Part shown: positions 14,584-27,448 of the stretch, one piece after another | Position numbering within the stretch: the first letter of the stretch is position 1 | Layout of the letters: each line of letters opens with the position of its first letter | Assembly: GCA_963573385.1 (NCBI GenBank) | Contig: CAUYLG010038402.1 | Span: 62,001-126,000 of the forward strand | DNA: 64,000 nt | Origin: Cacajao melanocephalus | Lineage: Eukaryota; Chordata; Mammalia; Primates; Pitheciidae | Direction: 5' to 3' | Made by a program: the position numbers and the translations under genes | Notes under the pieces: generated by a model | What the model saw: only the letters and a program-made list of their open reading frames with translations | What the model was told of the DNA's origin: nothing | The model's database searches: none

Positions 14584-15430
14584 GAAGTCCCATCAGGGAG
14601 AGCCCCCTCGAAGGTCACACACCTCTCTCATTCCCTCCCCTGTCCCTTTCCCTCTCCCCTCCTGGGACAGACTCCAGGGGAGGAAGCACTGTCTCTAAGT
14701 GAGTGAGGACTTGCCCAGACTCACCTGCCCATCTCCTCCCAGTTTCCACGTTGCCACCCTCTCGCCACAGAATAGCCACCCTTGGGGTCAGCCCTTTCAC
14801 CCCAACTGGAGAATCCAACCAGAGCCGCAGTTCCTGACCAGGCACTTCTGAAGGTAGGGGGAGCAAGGAATGAGAAGATCTAGGACACAACCCGGTCCCC
14901 ACGGCAACACGCTGACGCTGGTCCTCTGCACCCGAGGCCTTGTCTGGGGCTCCCCACATCTTCAGACCTGGGTCTAACATCACATTTATCAATGAGGACA
15001 GAGTTAGGAATCCAGAGAAAAACCCAGGTCCATCTGACTCCCAAAGCAGCGCTCTGTTTGTTCCCGCCTTTCCATGTCAGAGGGCTGAGTGTGTCGAGGA
15101 GGGATCTACCCACTCCCCCGTCCCCTCAAGCCCTCAGGAAATAAAGAGAGCCAGACACATAACAAGTGCTCAAGTGATTGTAGATGAGCGAGGAAATGAA
15201 TGATGGACAAGCAAGTGAATGAATGAATGCACTTGAGGAGGCCTGCGGTCCTCCCTTTCCTGGAAATTCCCTCTTCCCCCTCCACGCTCTGCTCAGAATG
15301 GTAGGTGTTTACCTCACCCACCTGCCCCATCCCTTCTCCCCTCTCTCCTCTCTGCAGCCACCTTGGCCCAACAATAGATGGGACCCCCCCCCCAATCACC
15401 TACAGCCCACTTGCAACCTCAGGATGCTTT
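14584..15430. other. Low-copy stretch with a weak MIR/L2-like end
   Basis: No gene is supported. At 15125-15240 a phrase GAGAGCCAGACACATAACAAG followed by AATGAATGAATG resembles an L2/MIR 3' end. A C10-type run lies at about 15383. Confidence 0.35.
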
Positions 15431-15760
15431 GAGAGGGTTGCCTTGGCAACTGTAAGTTTCAAATTGAAGCAAAAAGTTCCTACCAGGGTTTTCGATGTAG
15501 AATGACAGGGGAGAACCGGCGGAGAAGGTTGCCCTGGCAACGGGAACATTTAAGTCAAACTTTGCGGGTCTCAGTGTGGGGAGATTATCCTCAGCAAGGC
15601 AAAGAGATCGGCCCCCTTGCCAGGCGGCTCTGCCAACGCAAGCTGCGTGTTCCTGGAGCCCGGGGCGGGGGGAGGCCCCAAGCCCTACCCAGCCAGCAGA
15701 TTGTTTCTGACAATTATCGATCTGCCATCTCCAGAGTTCTCCTACTTATGACAAGCCCCA
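15431..15760. promoter_or_regulatory. Low-copy segment with two near-perfect X-boxes
   Basis: GTTGCCTTGGCAAC (15437-15450) and GTTGCCCTGGCAAC (15528-15541) both match the palindromic RFX X-box form GTTGCC-NN-GGCAAC. They are 91 bp apart. The segment lies outside recognised repeats and also contains AATTATCGAT near 15714. RFX factors bind X-boxes in ciliary and MHC class II promoters; a role here is inferred only. Confidence 0.5.
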
Positions 15761-16345
15761 GACAGGCCTCGAGCTTGGCAGCGTCTCCAGGTCAACTGGG
15801 TGACTCGAGAGGGGGCTTTGTGTCCTCATTTATCTCTGTGCAGGACTCAGCAGCGGTTCTTGAGTGGGTGAAAAGGATGAGCCCCTTTCTCTAGGGAGAA
15901 AGAAGGGAGGATGAGACGTGGGGAAGCCCTGAGGCCCGGGGGTGGTGAGGAGAGCAGCTGGGATCTGACCTGTGCATAGACAAGGCAGCTTCCAGGGAAT
16001 CCAGGCCCTGTGGCTTCTGCAGGGGACTGAGACCCTCTGGGGCGGGATCCTCTTTCAGGTGCCTGATCCTGCAGGGTGATGGGGTGGGAGGGGCTCAGAC
16101 GCACCTGGGCCCCCACCTGCCCTGCGCTATCTCCGTCCCTGGCTTCTGCCCTTTTCTCTTCCCTCTCCTGCTACTCTCATCCACGTGTGAAAACCAGGCA
16201 CCCAGAAAACAAGCAGGGCTGAGCCTCAGAGGAGGGTTAAACTTGGTGCCTGCCTTAACCTGCAGGGGGCTTGGGCTCCACTTGACCCTGGCCTCCAAGA
16301 CTCTGCCCTCCTCCCTGATCCTCCAAGAGCCTTCAGCTTCGTCCA
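15761..16345. other. Low-copy stretch, nothing recognised
   Basis: No repeat or gene is identified in this GC-rich stretch. Confidence 0.4.
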
Positions 16346-16595
16346 GCCCCCAGGCCTTTGCCTGGATCACTCCACCCCTCCCCACCCCACACTGGCCTCG
16401 ACCACACCACTCTTCCCCGCTGTCTTTATTGCAGGTGTCACACCTGGAACCGTGTTGTGTTTCTTTTCTCTGCCCACAGTGGGACAAAGGCGCCAAACTG
16501 CAGGGACTCTGGCTTCCTGGTCGGCTATTTTGTGCCTGGAGCATGGAGCCGGGTGGTGCTTGGTGGATGTGTGTTGAATGAATGGGTGGGTAGCC
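16346..16595 (+). mobile_element. L2-like 3' end, sense
   Basis: CAGGCCTTTGCCTGGATCAC near the start and GGATGTGTGTTGAATGAATG at the end fit the L2 3' region. The middle is too diverged to be certain. Confidence 0.5.
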
Positions 16596-16665
16596 GCCTT
16601 AGATTCCTGCACCGTAAAGTGACACTCAGGATCATAGTCACCTCTGGGATAAATGAAATATGAGG

Positions 16666-17042
<377 letters not shown>

Positions 17043-17108
17043 CTATAAAGTGAGAAAAAAGCCCTCGGGACTAGAAGCCTGCCACTCCTGGTTAGCTGTG
17101 TGTGTGTT

Positions 17109-17161
17109 TTTGTGTTAAATGATACACTTGACTCCTCCGCTGGGGTCGTGGTACCAATGTG
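17109..17161. repeat. Local duplication, copy 1 (53 bp)
   Basis: This block, containing ACTCCTCCGCTGGGGTCGTG, recurs at 18102-18154 with 49 of 53 bases matching by eye. An associated 24-bp block at 16622-16645 recurs at 18064-18087. Confidence 0.85.
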
Positions 17162-17339
17162 GCCATTTCTTGTGCAAATAGAACGTTTTTAAGATAGTTC
17201 TGCCACTTATGGAATTTGTCCTCGTTCAGCAAATATTTATGTGCCTGTAGAGTTCAGCCAGGAGAGAGAGGGACAGGACCCTGTGTGTCCTGTCTGCCTT
17301 GCTTGTGAGTCTTACCAGCGGCTTCCTTCATGTCACTCC

Positions 17340-17445
17340 GGAGCACCCTAACCTGCCCTGAGAGGGAGGTGCTGCTATCCCCGCTTTGCAGATGAGGAAA
17401 CCGAAGCTGGGAGACGTGGAGGGAGCTGCTCAGGGTGAAGCTGAG
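17340..17445 (-). mobile_element. MIR-like fragment, antisense
   Basis: CCCCGCTTTGCAGATGAGGA, AACCGAAGCTGGGAGACG and CTGCTCAGGGTGAAGC match the middle of antisense MIR. Confidence 0.55.
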
Positions 17446-17704
17446 GGCTGAGATGCCATCTGTGCAGCTCAGAGGCGGGGGAGGGTGACAGCCTCTTGCT
17501 CTCTGGGGAAGGGGCTCTCACTGGCCGCTCCCTGCTTCTCGCCTCCGGCCTCTCTGTTCCCTGAGGACCTCAGCCTGCCGGTCCATCCTGACACGACATG
17601 GGCCTGCCCTCCCTGCGGACACGCAGCCTCCCTGGATGAAGGCACAGACATTGGGCCTCGCAGAGCCTGGACTTCAGTGCTGTCACCTGTTTTATGTCTC
17701 AGGG

Positions 17705-18048
17705 CTGTGGGACAGAGACAGAGACAGCAGGAGGCTGAGCAAGTGCGTCAGAGACTCAGAGGGACAGAGATGGAGACAAAAGACAGAGAAGGAAACACTG
17801 ACAGAGTGGATCAGAGAGATACAGAGACAGAGAGACACAGAGACAGAGAGACAGACACAGAGAGACAGAGAGAGATAGGAACAGAGACAGAGATAAAGAA
17901 AGACAGAGACAGAGAGAAACAGAGACAGGGCAGAGCATCAGAGGCAAAGAGACAGAGACAACAGGCAGACAGAGAAGGAGAGAATAACAAAGAGAGAGAA
18001 CCAGAGACAGCGAGACAGAGATAGAGACGAAAGAGAAATAGAGAAATG
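17705..18048. repeat. (GACAGA)n purine-rich simple repeat
   Basis: About 340 bp of imperfect GACAGA/GAGACA units. It reads as Arg/Gln/Glu-rich on one strand and Ser/Leu-rich on the other, which explains the long open frames here. Confidence 0.93.
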
Positions 18049-18063
18049 TATATGTATGTACAT

Positions 18064-18154
18064 ACACTCAGGATCATAGCCACCTCTCGACAATGATCCA
18101 GTTTGTGTTAAATGATAAACTTGACTCCCCCGCTGGGGTCGTGGTGCCAGTGTG
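18064..18154. repeat. Local duplication, copy 2 (joined blocks)
   Basis: Blocks 18064-18087 and 18102-18154 repeat 16622-16645 and 17109-17161. Here the blocks are only 14 bp apart, versus about 460 bp in copy 1, where an Alu intervenes. Confidence 0.85.
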
Positions 18155-18164
18155 ATATGGTGAT

Positions 18165-18192
18165 ACATATATACATATATGTGTGTGTGTGT

Positions 18193-18265
<73 letters not shown>

Positions 18266-18275
18266 TGTGTGTGAG
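18165..18275. repeat. Compound microsatellite (TG)n(TA)n(GA)n(TG)n
   Basis: A CATATATA start is followed by about eight TG, about sixteen TA, about seventeen GA and about five TG units. The TA part is self-complementary and the TG parts are Z-DNA-prone. Confidence 0.97.
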
Positions 18276-19012
18276 TGGGAGGGGGAGAGATGGTGCGTCC
18301 TGGGAAAGAGGCAGAATCAGAGATGGATGCAGAGAGACCGAGACACTTAGGAAGGAGCATATGGAGACTCCGGGGGACAAGTGTGCACCTGGCTGCCGTT
18401 GTCCCCCTCTGCTCCTCCCTCCTCAGCTCTCCCTCCCATCAGGACAAGCAAAAGCATCAGAGACAGACAGAGATGGAGACACCCAGAGAGTGAATGAGAG
18501 AGACTGCAGCACGTGTGAGGCCGGTTCTGGGAGAGGGGTTTCTCCTCTCCTGCCTCCCTCCTCCCCTCCCCAGGGCCTCGCCCTTCCCCACCTTCCTTCC
18601 TCCTTCTGCTCCCCTTCCAAGCCTGCCCGTTCTTCAGGGCTTCACCTTGGCTCCAGGACAGGGTCCTCCTGGAGCTCCTGACAGGTCAATATTTACATCA
18701 CAAGGATGTCCCTGGGAATTTCTTAGCTCTCCATTAAACAAACACTGCCACTGAAGCAAAGAGCATCCCCGAGCATCTCCCTTCTCCCCTCCCCTCTCTC
18801 TTCCTTGGCCTGGAGCAGACGGGAGCAGCAGGAGTGTGGGAGGACCTTTCCAGTGGCTCTGATGGGATGAACAAGCCTGGGCACCGAGGCCTTCACCAGC
18901 AAGGGGTTCCTGTGACACAGACGTGACACCCCACAATCTGCAGAAGGCAGGCACAGTCAGGAGACCCCCCTCCACCCCCACTGGCCTTGAGAGCAGACAG
19001 CAGAGTCCCCTT
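18276..19012. other. Low-copy stretch, purine-rich at the start
   Basis: Residual AGAGAC units persist to about 18500. No repeat family or gene is recognised after that. Confidence 0.4.
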
Positions 19013-19014
19013 AG

Positions 19015-19190
19015 GGAATCTTGACTCAGCCTCTTCCCCGCTGTGTGATTTTGGACACCGTCCTTGACCTCTCTGAGCCTAAGTTGTTACCTTCCGCAGG
19101 ACAACACTGCCTGGCAGAGTAGTTGAAAGGTTTAGAGATCATAGATACAACGTGTCTCCAGCTAGCCTAGCTGTGGTAAGTAAGTAAGCC
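19015..19190 (+). mobile_element. MIR, sense
   Basis: TTGACTCAGCCTCTTCCCCG, CTGTGTGATTTTGGACACC, GACCTCTCTGAGCCTAAG and GCAGAGTAGTTGAAAGG follow the MIR order. Confidence 0.7.
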
Positions 19191-19357
19191 CTGGCTTCTC
19201 AGCCTTTGCACTGTGGACATTTGGGCCTGGATAAGTCTCAGTTGTAGGGGGCTTCCCTGTGCATGGAGAATGTTGAGTGGCACCCCTGGCCTCTACCCAC
19301 TAGATGCCCATAGCATCCCTCTGCTGTGACCATCAAACCCGTCTCCAGATGTTGGCG
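19191..19357 (-). mobile_element. MER20 hAT-Charlie MITE, antisense, truncated
   Basis: TTTGCACTGTGGACATTTGG, CCTGGCCTCTACCCACTAG, ATGCCCATAGCATCCCTCTG and CCGTCTCCAGATGTTGGC follow antisense MER20. The last part is replaced by an Alu fragment from 19358. Confidence 0.85.
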
Positions 19358-19502
19358 TTCAGTTCAAACAATTCTCCTGCCTCCGCCTCTTGAGTAACTG
19401 GTATTACAGGCATGCTCCACCGTGGCCTGGCTAATTTTTGTAGTTTCTGTAGAGACGGGGTTTCACCATATTGGCCAGACTGGTCTCGAACTCCTGACCT
19501 CA
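19358..19502 (-). mobile_element. Partial Alu, antisense
   Basis: It begins inside the element at GTTCAAACAATTCTCCTGCC and stops at CTCCTGACCTCAG, about 145 bp. It lacks both the T-run and the opposite end. Confidence 0.9.
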
Positions 19503-20661
19503 GAAACATAAAGCAAGCTTTGTATGGAAAAGGCACCTCTGCAGATGGGTCCGGGCTGGAGCTAAGCGGAGGAAGGCTGGAGGTCGGAGAGCCATCTAGG
19601 TGACGGGACTGAGATTAGGGAGAGTTTGGGGATAGAGGGAGGGGACAAGGAGGACAAAGCCAGGACACTGTGGTGGCTCAGGCTGAAATGCCCATTCTGC
19701 TTCCTAGCTGTGTACATGGTGCTTGTTGAGCTTCAGTTTCTGAACCTCAGTGTCTTTTTGGAAGTGGAGGCAGCGAGCAGAAGAACCCCTCTGGGCAGAA
19801 GTAGCCACCCTGCTCCTTCTCTGCAGCATAACAGCACCCCTGGCTCACGTGGTGCCTGGAAAGTTCAGGCAGGTTGACATCTCCACTCTGCTGCTTCCGC
19901 CCAGCATGTCACTGAGTGTAGGTGGGGTGCAGAGATGGGGGCACAGGGAGCCAGCGGGGGCAGGTCACAGAAGATGCTCAGATTATTTTGCAGCATTCCA
20001 GGAGCCTGACGGGTGCCTGTCACTGTCGCGCTCTCCAGAGCACCCTATGCACGAGTCTACTTCACTTTAAGCAAGGATGACTGCCCGGGCTTTCAGGAGT
20101 TTAAAAATCCATGTGAATGAGGCTGCCACGGGGACCCATTTGCATGCACACTGCAGTTTTCCCGAGGCTCTCCTTGTTCGTTATCTCAGCAGGCCCTCGC
20201 TGGGTTCCCATTGACTGTTGGCCTCCCAGGGTGTGGGAAACAGGATGCAGACAGAGCTGAGCATCCTTCTTCACTCAGCAGAGGCTGCAGACGGGGAGAG
20301 GGAGTCCCAGTGGGGTCACACGGCCAGAAAGGGACAGGGCAAGCCCCCCCACGCCCAGGTCTGCAGCACCCCTGAGGCTGAGGGCCTCTCCACACTCCAC
20401 ATCACACTGTCTGGGACCTCAGGCCAGAGACAGGAGTCCCTGAGAGTCAGACACCTGGAGAGAAAGAAGGGACAGGAAGACCAAGAGGCTCCCCAGACAG
20501 AGCTCAGGCACCTGAGCACTGGCCACCCTGGCAGGTAGTGGGTTCCTTCCCCAGGCCACTCATGCTCTTCAGCCTGCGGGCCCTGAGAACATTTCCTTTC
20601 TGAGTCCCAGAGTGGGTGGGACACGCCCCCCGGTGGGTGGGGAATTCCAATGGCAGTGCTC
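19503..20661. other. Low-copy stretch with an octamer-like motif
   Basis: No gene or repeat family is recognised. ATTTGCAT (20138-20145) matches the POU octamer core. Several open frames lack recognisable domains. Confidence 0.4.
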
Positions 20662-20674
20662 TGATTTGGGTGTC

Positions 20675-20979
20675 TTTATTTTATTTATTTGTTTTTTTGA
20701 GATGGAGTCTCACTCTGTCACCCAGGCTGGAATGCAGTGTCATGATCTCGGCTCACAGCAACCTCCGCCTCCTGGGCTCAAGTGATTCTTCTGCCTCAGC
20801 CTCCCGAGTAGCTGGGACCACAGGCGTGCACCACCATGTCTGGCTAATTTTTGTGTTTTTAGTAGAGATGGGGTTTTACCATATTGGCCAGGCTGATCTC
20901 AAACTCCTGACCTCGTGATCCGCCCACCTTGGCCCCCTAAAGTGCTGGGATTACGGGCGTGAGCCACTGCGTCCGGCCT
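20675..20979 (-). mobile_element. Full-length Alu, antisense
   Basis: The 13-bp target-site duplication TGATTTGGGTGTC flanks it at 20662-20674 and 20980-20992, both copies identical. The tail is (TTTA)-rich. Confidence 0.97.
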
Positions 20980-21029
20980 TGATTTGGGTGTCCTAAATAT
21001 TTCAATGGTTTTCACATTGCTCCTCCAAC

Positions 21030-21135
21030 CAAACCCCCATCCTCTCAGGAGGGATTGTTGCCATCCCCAGTTCACGGATGGGGAAACTGAGGTTCAGAGG
21101 AAGGTTAAGTGAGGTATTCTGTACAAAACTGTGCA
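21030..21135 (-). mobile_element. MIR fragment, antisense
   Basis: GATGGGGAAACTGAGGTTCAG and AGGAAGGTTAAGTGAGG are antisense MIR core sequence. Confidence 0.7.
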
Positions 21136-21177
21136 CAGAGACACATGCCTCAAACTCTTCTCTCTTTTCATCCTCAC

Positions 21178-21305
21178 TGCCCCGCCTGCGAGGGAGGAAT
21201 AATTTATTCCTCATTTTATGGATGAGCAAAGAGGCTCTGAGAGGTTAAGGAAGGTGCCCAAGCTCATGCACCTGGTGGGGTGCAGACCTGGGCAGAGTTC
21301 TGCCT
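21178..21305 (-). mobile_element. MIR fragment, antisense
   Basis: CATTTTATGGATGAGCAAAG, GCTCTGAGAGGTTAAGGAAG, GCCCAAGCTCATGCACCTGG and GTGCAGACCTGGG give a second antisense MIR. Confidence 0.75.
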
Positions 21306-21480
21306 GACTCTGGGTCTGAATTCTGTCCTCCGTTTATTTTCCTTTTGACCTCTTTGTTCCTGCACCAGGCTCTGCCTGAGATCTCTAGCCACTGGGTTTT
21401 CTGCTCCTGCTCGCTCTGAGGGAACTCCAGAGGGATCTGCCCATCCTATTGTGCTGGGTCGTTCAGCCACTACTCTCTTC

Positions 21481-21580
21481 CCGAGATCATACCACTGCAT
21501 TCCAGCCTGAGCGACAGAGAGACTCAGTCTCAAAAAATAATAATGAAATAAATATAACATGAAATAAAATAAAATGAGGT
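21481..21580 (+). mobile_element. Alu right-end fragment with long A/T-rich tail
   Basis: It contains only CCCGAGATCATACCACTGC through AGTCTCAAAAA and then a tail of AATAAT/AAATAAA units. It is the first of a run of sense Alu pieces. Confidence 0.9.
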
Positions 21581-21586
21581 TAGTTA

Positions 21587-21983
<397 letters not shown>

Positions 21984-21992
21984 TTAACAAGC

Positions 21993-22340
<348 letters not shown>

Positions 22341-22484
22341 TTGATGCCTGGTTATAAATACTGTGCCTTTATTTTTGTCCAGAAGAGGAATTATTTTTAG
22401 CCTAGATCTAACCATTTTTATACTTGTAACTGACTGAAACAGATTCAAAGAAATATCAAGTGCTGTGCATTAAAACTTGTTTTT

Positions 22485-23222
<738 letters not shown>

Positions 23223-23223
23223 A

Positions 23224-23566
23224 GCCAGGTGTGGTGGCTTAGACAACAGAGTATCTTGTCTCACGATTCTGGAGTGTAGGAGTCCGAGATCACGGTGTTG
23301 GCAAAGTCAGTTTCTTCTGAGGCCTCTGCCTTTGTCTTGTAGATGGCCGTCTTCTCCCTGTGCCCTTACTTGGTTGTCCCTGTGTGTGTGTCTGTGTCCT
23401 CATCTCCTCTTTGGAGGACACCAGGCATATGGGATTAGGGCCCACCTTAAGAACCTCATTTTACCACTTTAAAGACGCTATCTCCAAATCCAGTCCCATT
23501 CTCAGGTACTGGGGCTTAGGTCTTCAACAGATGGCATTTTGCAGGACACAATTCAGCCCATAACAG
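23224..23566 (-). mobile_element. MLT1 (ERVL-MaLR) LTR, antisense
   Basis: The order CACGATTCTGGAGTGTAGGA, GAGGCCTCTGCCTTTGTC, AGGGCCCACCTTAAGAACC, CAGGTACTGGGGCTTAGG and GGACACAATTCAGCCCATAA matches antisense MLT1 through to its TAACA terminus. It is nearly complete. Confidence 0.88.
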
Positions 23567-23652
23567 CTGAGACCAGGATCACCTCCCTTTCCCAGGGACC
23601 AAGGAACCTTGGGGTTCTTGTAAGACCCAGGGACCCAAGAGGAAGGAACTAA

Positions 23653-23992
<340 letters not shown>

Positions 23993-24043
23993 AATGCTTC
24001 TATCAAGGACTTCCTGCCAATCTTGGGAGTGGGTTGAGCTTAA

Positions 24044-24368
<325 letters not shown>

Positions 24369-24632
24369 CCATTTGCTTATGATTATAAACATTTAAATTT
24401 ACTCTTTGGATAGATCATACGTGCAGATAGAATAAAATTCACAAGGCCCAAGGGTATCCAGAGAAACATGCATCTCCTTCCCACACTGCCCGCTTGGTCC
24501 CCAGCCACTGGCTCCTCTCCCCAGAGACCGTCCTTGGGACTAGTTCCTTGGGTCTCCTTGTAGAGTTCCTGTCTTATGCACAAGTATGTACTTAGTTAGA
24601 CCAGAGCCTCTTAACTCTGGCTCAGAGTTAGG

Positions 24633-24835
24633 ACCAAGGCCTCCAACAGAGGGCCTGTAGAGGTGATGTCACAAGTCCTCAGTTCTGAGCAGCAGGGGGA
24701 GAGAAGGCAAGTGGTCTCCCTGAGGTCCTGGATCCAGCCTTTTCAGGGCATCATTTACCCCATCCATCCATCCACCCACCATCCATCCGTCTGTATACGC
24801 ACCCATCCACCCACCATCCATCCATCCATACGATA
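24633..24835. repeat. Local duplication copy 1 ending in CCAT repeats
   Basis: About 120 bp beginning ACCAAGGCCTCCAACAGAGG plus a CCAT microsatellite (24765-24830) are repeated at 25647 onward in the same orientation, about 1,014 bp away. The non-microsatellite part differs at few positions. Confidence 0.92.
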
Positions 24836-24837
24836 AT

Positions 24838-24935
24838 CTCCTGGGGAGTTTAAAAAAAAAAAGTCCTGGTGTCCAGGCCCCACTCCACATCAGTGGAACC
24901 AGAGTCTGTGGGGACAGGCCCAGGCACTGGGCCAC
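24838..24935 (-). mobile_element. MER5-like fragment, antisense
   Basis: CTCCTGGGGAGTTTAAAA, CAGGCCCCACTCCACATCAG and CCAGAGTCTGTGGGG resemble the centre of antisense MER5. It contains an A11-type run. Confidence 0.5.
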
Positions 24936-25054
24936 GATGAAGCCTCCTGCTAACTCAGACGTGCTGGCACAACATCTGCCTGCACCCGAGTGAAGAAGAA
25001 GAGGATGGGCAACCCCACCTGGGTACCAGACCCTCTCACGCGCTCTTGTTGCCT

Positions 25055-25185
25055 TCTCGTGACATCACTGCCAGATGGCATACTTGTCACCCCCCATTTC
25101 ACAGGCAAGGAAGATGAGACTCGGGGCCACACAACTGCTAGGGTCCCCCAGCCAGGAGTGGGGTGTGGAATCTGAGCCCAGGCCA
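25055..25185 (-). mobile_element. MIR, antisense
   Basis: CCCATTTCACAGGCAAGGAAG, GGCCACACAACTGCTAGGG and GGAATCTGAGCCCAGGC fit antisense MIR. Confidence 0.7.
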
Positions 25186-25646
25186 GCCGCTGCTGATGTC
25201 TTCCTTCCTCGGGGCCGTGCTGGTGGGAGGATAATAATAAAGCCGACTTCACAAAGATGTGAGGCTGAGACGTGCTAATGGAGAGGAAGGGCTTTGAAAG
25301 TCAGCCAAGCACAGCTCTTACCCACACACAGGCTCATTAAAGTCCTGAGAGGGACACAGGGAGTGGGTGATTCCCCTATTTGCCTTTCCTTTGATCAAGT
25401 CCCTCCCTCTGCCTTCAGCTTCTGTTTTGCCTCCCTCTCCTGCCCTCCCTCCCTTCTCCTCCACCCACCAAATGCTTTCTCTGCCTTCCCAGCTCTTTGT
25501 TCTTGGCTGTCTTGCCCCCCTACCCACCAACCCCTAACCCCAGTTTCTTCTTCCTTCTGTCTTTATCCTCTGTCAGATCTGGCTCTTTAGTCTGCCACTC
25601 TGGCCCTGCCTGGGGGGGCTCAGGGACTGGCCCATGGATCATAAAT
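25186..25646. other. Low-copy stretch, pyrimidine-rich
   Basis: A C/T-rich tract (about 25375-25580) contains no recognised repeat or gene. Confidence 0.4.
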
Positions 25647-25774
25647 ACCAAGGCTTCCAACAGAGGACCTGTAGAGGTGATGTCACAAGTCCTCAGTTCT
25701 GAGCAGCAGGTGGAGAGAAGGCAAGTGGTCTCCCTGAGGCCCCAGACCTTAGCCTTTTCAGGGCATCATTTACC
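25647..25774. repeat. Local duplication copy 2
   Basis: It repeats 24633 onward (ACCAAGGCTTCCAACAGAGG start) up to the microsatellite border TTCAGGGCATCATTTACCCC. Both copies border a CCAT tract on the right. Confidence 0.92.
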
Positions 25775-26132
25775 CCATCCATTCATCCACCCACCAACCA
25801 TCCATCCATCCATCTACCCACCCATCCACCCACTATCCATCCCTTCATCCATCCACCCACCCATCCACCCACTATCCATCCATCCATCCATCCATCCACC
25901 CGCCATCCATCCACCCATCTATCTACCCACCCATCTACCCACCATCCATCCATCCACCCATCTACCCACCATCCACTCATCCATCCATCTGCCCATTCAT
26001 CCACTCATCCATCCATCCATCCATCCGTCCATTCACCTGCTCATGCATCCATCCATTCATTCACCCATTCATCTACTTATCCATCCATCCATCCATCCAT
26101 TTGCCCACTCAACTATCTTTCCATCTATCCAA
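25775..26132. repeat. (CCAT)n-type microsatellite
   Basis: About 360 bp of imperfect CCAT/CCAC units with CTAT and TCAT variants. It is much longer than the paralogous tract at 24765. Confidence 0.97.
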
Positions 26133-26184
26133 CCAGGAAAACACTGGTTAACACTTTTGCGGGGGAAGGGGAGGATGAGGGTTG

Positions 26185-26375
26185 CCCTGTACCAGGTGCA
26201 GCTGTATGCCCTGGATACCTATTTACCCATTACAGGCTCCCAGCAGCCCTGTGGGGTTGCTGCCGGCATCTGCTAAACAGATGTGGCCCCCGAAGGCACA
26301 GGGCAGTGAAGTAACTTCCTAAACTCACTCAGCTTCCTAAACTCACTCAGACCCGGGGCTGGCTGCAGAGTCTAT
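26185..26375 (-). mobile_element. MIR-like, antisense, with 18-bp tandem duplication
   Basis: The phrases TACCTATTTACCCATTACAGG, GCACAGGGCAGTGAAGTAAC and GGGGCTGGCTGCAGAGTC suggest antisense MIR. CTTCCTAAACTCACTCAG is tandemly duplicated at about 26312-26347. Confidence 0.55.
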
Positions 26376-26956
26376 GACCTGATTCACGACAGTCTCCAAC
26401 CCTCTCCCTGCTGGCATCCAACAGCAATGCTGAGGGGTACCATGGACAGGCTGGTGGGGAGAGGGGAGTGGGGTTGTCAGCCTTGCAGGTCAGAGGCAAG
26501 GGAAGTGAGTGAAGGGCTGGGTGGGGACTGAGCCCCGAGTGGGACAGAGCTTTGGAGCTCTGGGCAAGTATCTTCCCTCACTTGGTCCCAGCCTGGGCTC
26601 TATGAAAGCAAAGGTATTGGGTGAGAAGGGAGGGGAGGAATCTTCCTGTCTACCTGGCCCAAGTCCTATTCCAGATTTTCCTTCTCTCTGAGGTTTTCAA
26701 GAACTAGATTGATGGATGACTCTGCAAAGAGCACTGGGAAGACCACCTCTGCTTGCTCCTAGAGAACCTTCTCTGGCCTTGTGGCCGCCATCCCACCTGC
26801 AGTCCATCTCTGCCCGAGGCACAGGGGATTGAGGGAGGGCAGGGGCTTGGGAATCAGGAAACCAGGTCTTCAGTCAGCTCTCCCTCCCTGGTTGGAGTGG
26901 CAGAGCTCAGTGGATAAGGTAGTGGGTTCTGGAGGTGGACAGTTATTGGAAATAGA
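26376..26956. other. Low-copy stretch, nothing recognised
   Basis: No repeat family, motif cluster or credible coding exon is seen. Confidence 0.4.
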
Positions 26957-27434
26957 TGTTGGAAACAGATGCTTGGTGCTGCAAAGAAAAATTAGCACTG
27001 AGACAAAGGATCTTTCGGCAACACAATTTTTACTTCCTGGGCTGCAGGAAGGGTACGCCCACTAGCCATCTTGCCATGAGAGTACAATGAACAAAGGAAA
27101 ACACACAAATTTATCCCCTACGCATCTGGGGTCGTCCTTACTGCTGCGTCTGATCTCCATTGGTTGGAGCCAGACCTCACAATCTAAACTAAAACCTGAT
27201 TGGCTAACAACTTAAACTTTTCTAAACAGGTAAAAGCAATGGAGAGCTGGGACATGCCTGTGAGCACGTCCAGCACAGATATCTTGGTTAAAATACAAGG
27301 ACATAGAATATATTATGTGCCTGTAAGCATACCATGTTTAACAGCTACATAGGATAGGGCTCAACAAAGTTATTAGCGCACTTATTCTTTAACAAGAAAG
27401 GAAACTTTAAAAAGGAACTTTTCTACTTCCCACA
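26957..27434 (-). mobile_element. Solo LTR, ERV1-like, antisense (family copy 1 of 3)
   Basis: About 478 bp bounded by TG...CA. It is the reverse complement of the same LTR family seen at 43506 and 46986, sharing for example GATATCTTGGTTAAA in antisense. No internal viral genes are present, so it is a solo LTR. The 5-bp flanks (ATAGA and ACAGT) match poorly. The family name is not assigned. Confidence 0.85.
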
Positions 27435-27448
27435 ACAGTCTCACTTTA

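Noticed and set aside
17485..18360. Arg/Glu/Gln-rich and Ser/Leu-rich frames of up to 189 codons
   Set aside because: They are translations of the (GACAGA)n and TG/TA/GA simple repeats.
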